This document shows positions 17,998 to 24,785 of a DNA stretch of 50,129 bases, piece after piece. Position 1 is the first letter of the stretch; every line of letters begins with the position of its first letter. Position numbers and translations under genes: made by a program. The stretch is from a bacterium (lineage in GTDB: Bacteria > Patescibacteriota > Gracilibacteria > UM-FILTER-43-11). The notes below the pieces were generated by a model that did no database searches, was not told where the DNA came from, and saw nothing but the letters and a program-made list of their open reading frames with translations. Location of the stretch: contig JAUHWS010000005.1 of NCBI GenBank assembly GCA_030427295.1, positions 1 to 50,129 of the forward strand, in the 5' to 3' direction.

Positions 17998-18053
17998 TTT
18001 TTTAGAGCTGTTAGCTGCTAGCTATTAGCTGTTAGATTGATCGGTATTTTAGA
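17998..18053. repeat. remnant of a type A element (left arm only)
   Basis: TAGAGCTGTTAGC and following TAGCTATTAGCTGTTAG-like units match the left arms of elements 2 and 4, here without boundary GTATATACTT motifs. The position after copy 4 corresponds to element 4 after copy 10, supporting an ancestral block duplication. Confidence 0.55.
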
Positions 18054-18075
18054 ATTACTTCATTCCCCCCCTTCA

Positions 18076-18099
18076 CCCCCTCCTCATATGAGGAGGGGG
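18076..18099. repeat. 24-bp perfect G/C palindrome
   Basis: CCCCCTCCTCAT followed by its exact complement. It is of the same kind as the palindromes flanking the DUF559 gene and ending the second SLH gene. Confidence 0.7.
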
Positions 18100-18163
18100 A
18101 AGGATTTGAGCTTGAGACAAGGTGGTAAGGAGGAGGTCCTGAATAAAAGTTGAAATGATCCCT

Positions 18164-18322
18164 GAAGGCGAGGAAACGTTTCCTCGCCTTCATTGAAAAA
18201 TAAGAAAACGGTTGTCACTCTTGGATCAAGCCTGCCTGGCGGCAGGCAGGCTTGATCCAAGAGTCGTCTGTATTCGGAGAAACAGTATTGAGACGATTCC
18301 ATGGTCAAGCCATGGAATGACA
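18164..18322. repeat. hairpin train 2
   Basis: Same order as train 1. GAAGGCGAGG/CCTCGCCTTC here encloses the self-complementary AAACGTTT. A 22-bp perfect stem lies at 18217-18238/18243-18264 with a 4-nt GCGG loop. It is followed by TCGTCTG with a weaker partner (GAGACGA), then ATTCCATGG/CCATGGAAT. It runs directly into repeat element 3. Confidence 0.85.
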
Positions 18323-18335
18323 ATTGTGTACTTAG

Positions 18336-18579
18336 GTATATACTTCGAGTTAGGGTGAGTATATACTTTATTCTTAGTTACGAATTACTAATTACGAATT
18401 ACGAGTTTATTTTTTGAGCGTTTAGCGGTCAGCGTATAGCGTTTAGCTCTATTCTAAGATCTATTTTAGCTAGTCGCTATTCGCTACTCGCTTATCGCTT
18501 GTTGAAAAAGGTATTGAGATGGTGCCCAGCATTTCACAGAGGATAGGTATATAGTTGGGGAGAGGATGAGTATATACTT
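18336..18579. repeat. GTATATACTT-bounded element 3 (type B core)
   Basis: Boundary pairs start at 18336/18359 and 18547/18570, each spaced 23 bp. The core contains TTACGAATTACGAG and the AGCGTTTAGC inverted repeat as in elements 1 and 5. The last base of the right boundary is also the last base of the TrmB stop codon, so the element ends exactly at the gene's 3' end. Confidence 0.85.
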
Positions 18580-19340
18580 CACCGTGCTACGAAGGCGGTG
18601 GCGCCAAGCCAGGCAAGGTCAAAAAAGGATTTCATGCTTTCGGCGAAGGTGGGGCTTTCGAGGATGAGTCCGATCAGTTCATCTTTATTGAGAGAGATAA
18701 TGCCCACTTTGTTTCCGTAGATGGCGATTTCGTTTTGGAAGTTGAATTCTTTGGGGTTGACCATCAAAATTTCCAATAAGTTGGGATCATATTGTTTGGG
18801 ATAATAAGCATCGATCATGTCGACCCCTTCTTCGGTGGCGGGTGCGATGTAGCGGGTTTTGATTCTATATTTTACTTTTTTTTGACAAAATTGACGAAAA
18901 TAGTTGGGGAAGAGTTCACTTAGACCTTTTAAACTGGTGTAACCCAATACTTCGTCTTTTGTTTTTAGGATGTCCTCAAAAATACTTTTGACGCCTTCTT
19001 CTCCTTCGTAAAATCGAATTTTGGGTTTGGAAGCCATGGTGCTGGCCATGGCGAGGAGTTGCGGGATGAGGTCATTGGCCCGTTGTACTTTTTCTTCGGC
19101 CATTTGCTTGAAACGTTTGGGGTCTTCGGCGGTAAAGTGGAGTACTTTTCCCCTTCGGTAAGAACTCACTAGTCCCTTTTTAACGAGATTGTCTAGAGTG
19201 TGATAGCAAGAGGATCGATTGACTTTGGCTCGCCGGGCAATGGCGCTTACGAACGCGTTGCCCAGCTCTAAAACAGACAAGTATACTTTCGCTTCTTCTT
19301 TGGTTAATCCTAAATTTGTAAGCTCCTCATTAACGATCAT
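18579..19340 (-). CDS. TrmB-family transcriptional regulator 1
   Basis: 253 aa from the ATG at 19340; an upstream in-frame TTG at 19376 overlaps the predicted operator and is less likely. N-terminal winged helix-turn-helix (about 5-75: LTKEEAKVYLSVLELG, IARRAKVNRSSCYHTLDNLVKKGLV), a short coiled coil (80-105), then KIRFYEGEEGVKSIFEDIL typical of the TrmB effector-binding region, and ENEIAIYGNKVGIISL near the C-terminus. TrmB proteins usually sense sugars or other small ligands; the ligand here is unknown. Transcribed divergently from Cys-rich copy 5 with about 180 bp between starts. Confidence 0.85.
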   Translation of the reverse strand: MIVNEELTNLGLTKEEAKVYLSVLELGNAFVSAIARRAKVNRSSCYHTLDNLVKKGLVSSYRRGKVLHFTAEDPKRFKQMAEEKVQRANDLIPQLLAMASTMASKPKIRFYEGEEGVKSIFEDILKTKDEVLGYTSLKGLSELFPNYFRQFCQKKVKYRIKTRYIAPATEEGVDMIDAYYPKQYDPNLLEILMVNPKEFNFQNEIAIYGNKVGIISLNKDELIGLILESPTFAESMKSFFDLAWLGATAFVAR

Positions 19341-19360
19341 TTTTTGAGTTGAGTTATTGT

Positions 19361-19387
19361 TGTTGAATGGATTCAACAGATATTATA
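19361..19387 (-). promoter_or_regulatory. TrmB1 promoter with palindromic operator
   Basis: On the minus strand an extended -10 (TGA-TATAAT; complement of 19382-19387) should start transcription near 19375. The 18-bp palindrome TGTTGAATGGATTCAACA (19361-19378) covers that start. This is the classical geometry for autoregulation, inferred only from position. Confidence 0.55.
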
Positions 19388-19510
19388 TCATAATCCTTAA
19401 ATGGCTTAAATTAAATATATAATTGGTATTATAGGACCCTTTTATTGTCGAATTAATTGGACAAAAACTTGACGGCCCGCTGGCGAACTGATAGCTTATT
19501 AGTTTAGACT

Positions 19511-19516
19511 TAAAAT
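19511..19516 (+). promoter_or_regulatory. -10 box of leaderless Cys-rich copy 5
   Basis: TAAAAT lies exactly 6 nt before the ATG at 19523. An alternative promoter with a leader is TTGACG (19469-19474), 17 bp, TAGCTT. Confidence 0.4.
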
Positions 19517-19522
19517 CTTAAA

Positions 19523-21208
19523 ATGCTTGCCATGAAAACTTGTGAACGATGCCAAAATTCTTTCCAAATTCATGACGATGAGAGGGAATTTCTAAAAAAG
19601 ATGGATTTCCAATTTGGGAATCAAACGTTTCGCATCCCTGAACCTGTGCTTTGTCCTGATTGTCGTTCACAGCAACGAGTGAGTCATCGAAATGAACAAA
19701 ATTTCTATCAGAATAAATCGGCAATGTCTGGTAAGCAGCTTATTTCTATTTACGCTCCCGATGTTTCTTGGGGAAGTGACTATAAAGTTTTTACAAAAGA
19801 GGAGTGGAATAGTGACGACTGGGATCCTCTTGAATATGGTCGCGATTTTGATTTCAATCGGCCTTTTTTCGAGCAATTTGAAGAGCTTCAGCGTGTTGTT
19901 CCCAAGATTAATTTAGTGGCAGTTGATAATGAAAATAGTCCTTATGTAACGGGGGTGGCTTATTCCAAAAATTGTCATGTGCTTAATTCTTCTGAATATT
20001 GTGAGGATTGCTATTATGGTAAGCTCCTCCAAAAATGTAAGAATGCTGTAGATTGTACTTATCTTTATGATAGCGAGCGTTGTTATGAGTGCTTTAGCGT
20101 CTATAATAGTTACAACTGTGTTCATCTTTCATACAGCTCTAACTGCTCGGATTGTTATTTTTCAGAGAACCTCATCAATTGTAAAAATTGCTTCCTTTGT
20201 ACTAATTTGAAGGATAAGGAATACTACTTTATGAATGAGCCCCTGGATAAGGTTGAATATGAGCGTCGGGTGGCTGAATTCATGGGTTCTCATCGGAATT
20301 TTGAAAAAGCTAAATCGATTTTGGAGGACTTGCGCAAGAAGCGGATTCACAAATATGCCAATATCACGACTTGTGAAAATTCGACGGGTGACTTTTTACA
20401 GAATTCTAAAAATTGTTTGGATTCTTATGATGTGAATGACAGTCAGGATTGTCGCTATATCCAAGTTGGAGTTCAGCTGAAAGACGTTTATGATTGTTCC
20501 AACATGTATATTAAGCCTGAGCTTTGTTACCAAGTGATGGGAGTTCTTGAGACCTATCATGTGGCTTTTTCATTGTATACTTTCCACAGTCAAAATGTTT
20601 TATATTCGGATCAAATTTATAGCTCGAATAATCTTTTTGGCTGCGTAGGGCTTCGACGTAAGGAGTATTGTGTTTTCAACAAGCAATATACTAAAGAAGA
20701 GTATAATGAAGTGGTACCCAAAATTATAGAACACATGAAAAAAACAGGCGAATGGGGTCAGTTTTTTCCTCCAGAAATTGCTTTGGTTGGTTATAATGAT
20801 TCCTTAGCTTCAGAATACTTTCCGCTAGCTAAGGAAGAAGTTGAATCTCATGGTTGGCGTTGGCATGACGATACTTCTTTTTCTGAATATAAGGGTCCTG
20901 AATGTGAGATTCCGGATCATATTGATGAGGTGACGGATGACATTTGTCAGAAGATTTTAAAATGTGAGCAGTCGGGTCGGTTTTATAAAATCATCCCCCA
21001 AGAACTTCGTTTTTATCGGGACATGAAATTGCCCATTCCTCATCTCTCCCCTGATCAGCGTCACAAAAATCGAATGAGTCTTCGTAATCCTCGAAAATTG
21101 TATGATCGCCAATGTGATCAGTGTAGTGCTGAGGTTCAGTCGACGTATTCACCGGATCGTTCAGAAACGATTTATTGTGAGAATTGCTATTTGAAGGAGA
21201 TTTATTGA
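19523..21208 (+). CDS. Cys-rich zinc-ribbon repeat protein, copy 5
   Basis: 561 aa if starting at MLAMKTC; the conserved start is the fourth codon (19532). Long N-terminal form (QFGNQTFRIPEPVLC). The second N-terminal set is absent (SAMSGKQ), with a small insertion VSWGSDYKVF. The repeat domains are well preserved, with DCY/NCxxSYDV units about 12 residues apart, closing KDKEYYFMNEPL and RKEYCVFNKQYTKEEY. The C-terminal module lacks the first ligand set (CEQSG, SPDQRH) but keeps CDQC and YCENC. Paired divergently with TrmB regulator 1, its likely controller. Stop TGA. Confidence 0.85.
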   Translation: MLAMKTCERCQNSFQIHDDEREFLKKMDFQFGNQTFRIPEPVLCPDCRSQQRVSHRNEQNFYQNKSAMSGKQLISIYAPDVSWGSDYKVFTKEEWNSDDWDPLEYGRDFDFNRPFFEQFEELQRVVPKINLVAVDNENSPYVTGVAYSKNCHVLNSSEYCEDCYYGKLLQKCKNAVDCTYLYDSERCYECFSVYNSYNCVHLSYSSNCSDCYFSENLINCKNCFLCTNLKDKEYYFMNEPLDKVEYERRVAEFMGSHRNFEKAKSILEDLRKKRIHKYANITTCENSTGDFLQNSKNCLDSYDVNDSQDCRYIQVGVQLKDVYDCSNMYIKPELCYQVMGVLETYHVAFSLYTFHSQNVLYSDQIYSSNNLFGCVGLRRKEYCVFNKQYTKEEYNEVVPKIIEHMKKTGEWGQFFPPEIALVGYNDSLASEYFPLAKEEVESHGWRWHDDTSFSEYKGPECEIPDHIDEVTDDICQKILKCEQSGRFYKIIPQELRFYRDMKLPIPHLSPDQRHKNRMSLRNPRKLYDRQCDQCSAEVQSTYSPDRSETIYCENCYLKEIY

Positions 21209-21211
21209 TCT

Positions 21212-21312
21212 CTATTGTGGGTCTACCTCGTGAAGGTCTATTGTGGATGCGAGGGTACTGTTTTCTGATGACCACGATAGAACCACGAAAGACCCTCCAT
21301 AGACCTACTAAA
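21212..21312. repeat. CTATTGTGG-family hairpin repeat, after copy 5
   Basis: Two CTATTGTGG units (21212 and 21238) pair with CCACGATAG (21272) and following AACCACGAAAGACC/CCATAGACC units. Begins 3 bp after the stop codon. Confidence 0.75.
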
Positions 21313-21339
21313 TAAATTATTAGTTTAACTGAATTGACC

Positions 21340-21555
21340 ATGAGATTATTGCCCACCCTTTTTGCTACAAGTTTAGCTTTAAGTAGTTGCCCTAAATCTA
21401 AAAATTCTGAACCTGCTGATACTCATTCCCAATGTATTGAAACAAGTCGAGAAAAAATCATGAGGGTTGATCAGAATAAAGGTCGTTTAACTCGAACAAA
21501 ATATTCTCGCTTAAATCATCCTACTGACGTTAAAACATATACTGATTTTAACTAG
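21340..21555 (+). CDS. small putative lipoprotein
   Basis: 71 aa from ATG 21340. A short signal peptide with lipobox-like ALSSC (Cys about residue 18) is followed by a polar Lys/Ser/Thr-rich tail with one more cysteine. I recognise no family. It ends 10 bp before Cys-rich copy 6 on the same strand, so it may share its transcript, and it separates the CTATTGTGG repeat from copy 6. An exported partner for a cytoplasmic Cys-rich protein would be unusual. It is short enough that it could be a chance reading frame. Confidence 0.45.
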   Translation: MRLLPTLFATSLALSSCPKSKNSEPADTHSQCIETSREKIMRVDQNKGRLTRTKYSRLNHPTDVKTYTDFN

Positions 21556-21565
21556 TATTTTTTTT

Positions 21566-23215
21566 ATGAAAACCTGTTCTCAATGTCACTCATCGTTTGA
21601 AATTTTTCCTGAAGATCGGGCGTTTTATGAAAAAATGGAGGTGCCCGAGCCGACATTTTGTCCACTTTGCCGGATGCAACGACGATTGAGTTACCGCAGT
21701 GAGCGGTTTTTGTATCATCGTAAGTGTGATCTAACGGGTAAGCAGATTATTTCGACCTATCCCCATGATTCGAAGTGGCCTGTTTATAATATTGATGATT
21801 GGTGGGGAGACCAATGGGATCCGATGGATTACGGGCGTGATTTTGATTTCACGCGTCCTTTTTTTGAGCAGTTTTTTGAACTCCGTAATCAAGTGCCCCG
21901 TTTAGCTCTTATTCAACAAAAACCGATGGAAAATAGTGATTATTGCAATGCGGCGAGCTTGAATAAGAATTGCTACTTGGTTTTTTCAACGAACCGTTGT
22001 GAGGATTGCTATTATGGATCCTGGGTGAATCAATGTCGTAATGTAGTTGATGCATTGAATATCAATACATCAGAGCTTTGTTATGAGTGTGTTGGTTGCA
22101 GTGATTGTTATAATGTTAAATACTCTATTGATTCAAATAATTGTAAAAATTCTGCTTTCTTGAGAGCATGTTCGGGTTGTTCGGATTGTTTTGGTTGTAG
22201 CAATTTAATTAATAAACAGTATTATATTTTTAATAAAGCTCATACAAAAGAACAGTACGAAGCCTTTATGAAAGAGGTAGATTTGGGAAGCTATGAAGTG
22301 GTCGAAAAAATTAAAGCCAGACTAGATGATGAGCTTTTGGATTTGATTGTTAAGGCTTTTCAAGGTGTTAATAATGAAAACTCTGTTGGTAATTATTTAC
22401 GTCAGTGCAAAGACTGTTACTCGTGTTTTGAGTGTGATAACTCAGAATCCCTTCGATATTGTTATTGTTTGGAGGGGGTGAATCATTGTATGGATTACAG
22501 CTATTGGGGTGTGGGGGCTAGTTGGGTTTATGAAACTCAAGCTTCTGGATATCAGGTGAACAATATTCGTTTTTGTAATTTGAGTTGGAATAATTGTAGT
22601 AACCTAACATATTGTGATCATTGTCATCATACTCAAGATTCCTTCGGTTGCGTTGGCCTTCGCAATAAACAGTATTGCATTTTGAATAAACAATACTCCA
22701 AAGAAGAATACGGAGTCTTGGTTCCCAAAATCATTGAACACATGAAGTCCACGGGTGAATGGGGGGAGTTTTTTCCTACCAAGGATAGTATTTATGCCTA
22801 CAACGAAACTTTGGCTTATGAGCAAATCCCGCTTTCCAAAGAAGAGGTTTTAGAGCGTGGTTGGCAGTGGCGCGATGAACAGGAAACGATGAGCTATAAG
22901 GGGCCCAAGGTTGTGATTCCTGATCATATAAAAGAGGTCGAAGATTCCATTGTAAGCGAGATTCTGATTTCTGAAAAATCGGGCAAGCCTTATAAAATAA
23001 TTCCTCAAGAACTTAAATTTTACCGTGAAAACAATATTCCTATTCCTCGATTAACCCCTGATGAGCGCCATTGGGAGCGTCTCAAAAAACGTAACCCTCG
23101 GGTTTTATTCGATCGAAACTGTGAAAAATGCGATAAAGCGATTCAGACCACTTATGCGCCTGATCGGCCTGAGAAGGTGTATTGTGAGAGTTGCTATTTG
23201 AAGGAAGTCTACTAA
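21566..23215 (+). CDS. Cys-rich zinc-ribbon repeat protein, copy 6
   Basis: 549 aa, short N-terminal form (KMEVPEPTFC), with C4/C7 and C32/C35 present and a lone C54. It shows the central periodicity best: the [N/D/L]-C/V-Y/V/F units fall at residues 135, 147, 159, 171, 180, 195 and 207, and again at 283, 295 and 307. The closing motifs are LINKQYYIFN (214-223) and LRNKQYCILN (365-374). In the C-terminal module even the first cysteine is gone (SEKSG, TPDERH), while CEKC (519-522) and YCESC (540-543) remain. A 65-nt tract at 22681-22745 is almost identical to copy 7. Stop TAA. Confidence 0.85.
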   Translation: MKTCSQCHSSFEIFPEDRAFYEKMEVPEPTFCPLCRMQRRLSYRSERFLYHRKCDLTGKQIISTYPHDSKWPVYNIDDWWGDQWDPMDYGRDFDFTRPFFEQFFELRNQVPRLALIQQKPMENSDYCNAASLNKNCYLVFSTNRCEDCYYGSWVNQCRNVVDALNINTSELCYECVGCSDCYNVKYSIDSNNCKNSAFLRACSGCSDCFGCSNLINKQYYIFNKAHTKEQYEAFMKEVDLGSYEVVEKIKARLDDELLDLIVKAFQGVNNENSVGNYLRQCKDCYSCFECDNSESLRYCYCLEGVNHCMDYSYWGVGASWVYETQASGYQVNNIRFCNLSWNNCSNLTYCDHCHHTQDSFGCVGLRNKQYCILNKQYSKEEYGVLVPKIIEHMKSTGEWGEFFPTKDSIYAYNETLAYEQIPLSKEEVLERGWQWRDEQETMSYKGPKVVIPDHIKEVEDSIVSEILISEKSGKPYKIIPQELKFYRENNIPIPRLTPDERHWERLKKRNPRVLFDRNCEKCDKAIQTTYAPDRPEKVYCESCYLKEVY

Positions 23216-23216
23216 T

Positions 23217-23312
23217 CTCTATTGTGAGTCCACTTCCGTGGCTCTATTGTGGTTGTACAAAATACTGCTATTTTGATGAATTACGATAGACCCTCAAAAG
23301 ACCTTCAATGGC
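23217..23312. repeat. CTATTGTGG-family hairpin repeat, after copy 6
   Basis: CTATTGTG units near 23219 and 23245 pair with TTACGATAG and following GACCCTCAAAAGACC. It lies between copy 6 and the convergent TrmB2 gene and may help end both transcripts. Confidence 0.7.
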
Positions 23313-23321
23313 TACGATTGT

Positions 23322-24071
23322 TTACCTTCCCATTTTCCACGCCCACTCGAACATGGCTCGGTAGGTTTTGGCAATTTCCTCACTTTCAATCACGATGGCA
23401 AAAATATGGTTTTTGAGGGAGAAGATGACGAGTTTGTTTTCGTAGATCACGTTGTCGGTGAATCCGAATTCAAATTCATTGCTTAAATGACGCAGTTGAT
23501 ACCCCTTTTTGTATTCTTTTTTAAAATTTTTTGACCATTGATTGGTGGTTTTACTTCTGTAGTGTAGTTCTCGAATTTTAATGGTTTTGAGTTTTGAAAT
23601 GGATTCTTTAAAGTTGTTCATCACCTCTGGAACTTCTTTATGAATGGCATCCACATTGGCAAAAAACAAGGCTTCCGCTCCGTTTTTTAGAGCGCTGAAC
23701 ATGTCTTTGTATACCAGATTCATGCCCGCTTTGTTTTCGAAGACTTGAATCCTGGGTTTACTTTTACTTTGGTGATAAAGGGCTAAAAGATCCGGCAGGC
23801 TATCTTCCATCTGGCGTTTTTGATCCTGAGCGATTTCGACCAATCGATTGGGATGGATGGCAGCGTATTTTTTACGTTTTCCAATGAGGGTTTCAGATAC
23901 CAATCCTTTTTGAATGAGATCTTCGATGACCAGATAGGCGGTGGGCCGTTTGATTTGACTGATACGAGCAATATCGGTCATTGAGACTTCCCCAATTTCA
24001 AGTAGTTTTAAATAGACTGTTCTTTCTTTTTGGTCTAGGCCAATGTTTTTTAAGCTGGCTTCTATGTTCAT
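23322..24071 (-). CDS. TrmB-family transcriptional regulator 2
   Basis: 249 aa. Winged helix-turn-helix at about 8-70 (LDQKERTVYLKLLEIG, IARISQIKRPTAYLVIEDLIQKGLV), coiled coil, then KPRIQVFENKAGMNLVYKDMF, the degenerate equivalent of the TrmB RFYEG segment. The C-terminus ENKLVIFSL…FAIVIESEEIA parallels regulators 1 and 3. It is clearly paralogous to them but divergent. It is divergent from Cys-rich copy 7, although a DUF559 element now lies between. The promoter places transcription start on the ATG. Confidence 0.82.
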   Translation of the reverse strand: MNIEASLKNIGLDQKERTVYLKLLEIGEVSMTDIARISQIKRPTAYLVIEDLIQKGLVSETLIGKRKKYAAIHPNRLVEIAQDQKRQMEDSLPDLLALYHQSKSKPRIQVFENKAGMNLVYKDMFSALKNGAEALFFANVDAIHKEVPEVMNNFKESISKLKTIKIRELHYRSKTTNQWSKNFKKEYKKGYQLRHLSNEFEFGFTDNVIYENKLVIFSLKNHIFAIVIESEEIAKTYRAMFEWAWKMGR

Positions 24072-24077
24072 GTTTTG

Positions 24078-24106
24078 AGTTTATCTCATTTCTTTAAAAG
24101 TGTCAA
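24078..24106 (-). promoter_or_regulatory. TrmB2 promoter (leaderless)
   Basis: On the minus strand TTGACA (complement of 24101-24106), a 17-bp spacer and TAAACT (complement of 24078-24083) lie 6 nt before the ATG. GTCA (24102) and TGAC (24113) form an inverted half-site pair over the -35, a possible regulator site. Confidence 0.65.
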
Positions 24107-24185
24107 TTATTATGACGAATTTTTTATTTAAATTTTATTTTGCTTTATTAATAATATTAATTATAATTTTAATATGTAAAAAATA

Positions 24186-24214
24186 TTGACAATAAATATA
24201 TTATTTGCTATTAT
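24186..24214 (+). promoter_or_regulatory. promoter facing Cys-rich copy 7
   Basis: TTGACA (24186-24191), 17 bp, TATTAT (24209-24214) with a TGC extension. It is separated from copy 7 by about 570 bp that contain the DUF559 element. An ATG at 24242 begins a short frame that runs into the element's palindrome and stops, consistent with an insertion downstream of the promoter. Confidence 0.6.
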
Positions 24215-24266
24215 CTATTCCTGAATTTAATAGAAATTATTATGGGTTTGAAGAAAGATATTTTAG

Positions 24267-24762
24267 AAGCCCCCTCTGCCTCCCCCGAATAAAGTTCCCC
24301 CTCCTTGCAGGAGGAGGGGGCTAGGGGGTGGTTCTTGTTGGAAAATTAATAACTCACTTATTACTCATTTTTATTTACATAATCGGTCTGAGCTCAAACA
24401 AAGGCGTAAGGATTTGAGAAATAATGCTACCCATCCCGAATCTTTGCTTTGGGATCGTTTGAAATCTAAGCAATTAAATGGGCTAAAATTTAGACGTCAG
24501 CATAGTATTGGTCACTATGTTTTGGATTTTTATTGTCCTCAATATAAATTGGCTATTGAGCTTGATGGGCCATCTCATTTTTCTTCGAATGCTAAAAGAT
24601 ATGATAGAGTTCGTCAGGAATATATTGAAGATTGTGATATCCATTTTTTACGATTTACAAATCAAGAGATTTTTGAAAATTTGGAGTCCGTTCTAGAGAA
24701 AATTACTGAATTTATTCACTCTAATTAAAACCACCCCAAACCCCTCCTCCTATGAGGAGGGG
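24267..24762. mobile_element. DUF559 gene flanked by G/C-rich palindromes and inverted repeats
   Basis: The left end holds AGCCCCCTCTGCC and a CCCCCTCC/GGAGGGGG palindrome. GAGGAGGGGG then CTAGGGGGTGGTT (24311-24333) is an imperfect inverted repeat of AACCACCCCAAACCCCTCCTC (24729-24749). The right end closes with CCCCTCCTC/GAGGAGGGG (24741-24762). AATTAATAA-type sequence flanks both inner sides. Mobility is inferred; no target-site duplication was established. Confidence 0.55.
24414..24728 (+). CDS. DUF559 family (Vsr/PD-(D/E)XK-like) endonuclease-domain protein
   Basis: 104 aa from a TTG start. RNNATHPESLLWDRLK, GLKFRRQHSIGHYVLDFYCPQYKLAIELDGPSH and RFTNQEIFENLESVLEKI are characteristic of DUF559. 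The D-F-Y and E-L-D-G positions supply the PD-(D/E)XK-type catalytic acids. The reading frame is open further upstream and still family-like (NRSELKQRRKDL), so the true start is probably upstream at a non-ATG codon, or the 5' end was damaged. Such genes often sit between GGAGGGG-type palindromes, as here, suggesting a small mobile unit. Its natural substrate is unknown. Confidence 0.8.
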   Translation: MRNNATHPESLLWDRLKSKQLNGLKFRRQHSIGHYVLDFYCPQYKLAIELDGPSHFSSNAKRYDRVRQEYIEDCDIHFLRFTNQEIFENLESVLEKITEFIHSN

Positions 24763-24785
24763 TTAAATTATTAATAAGCTTCCCC

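Noticed and set aside
24242-24289. Short ATG frame (16 codons) downstream of the promoter facing copy 7
   Set aside because: Most of its length is the left palindrome of the DUF559 unit; treated as interrupted leader rather than a gene.
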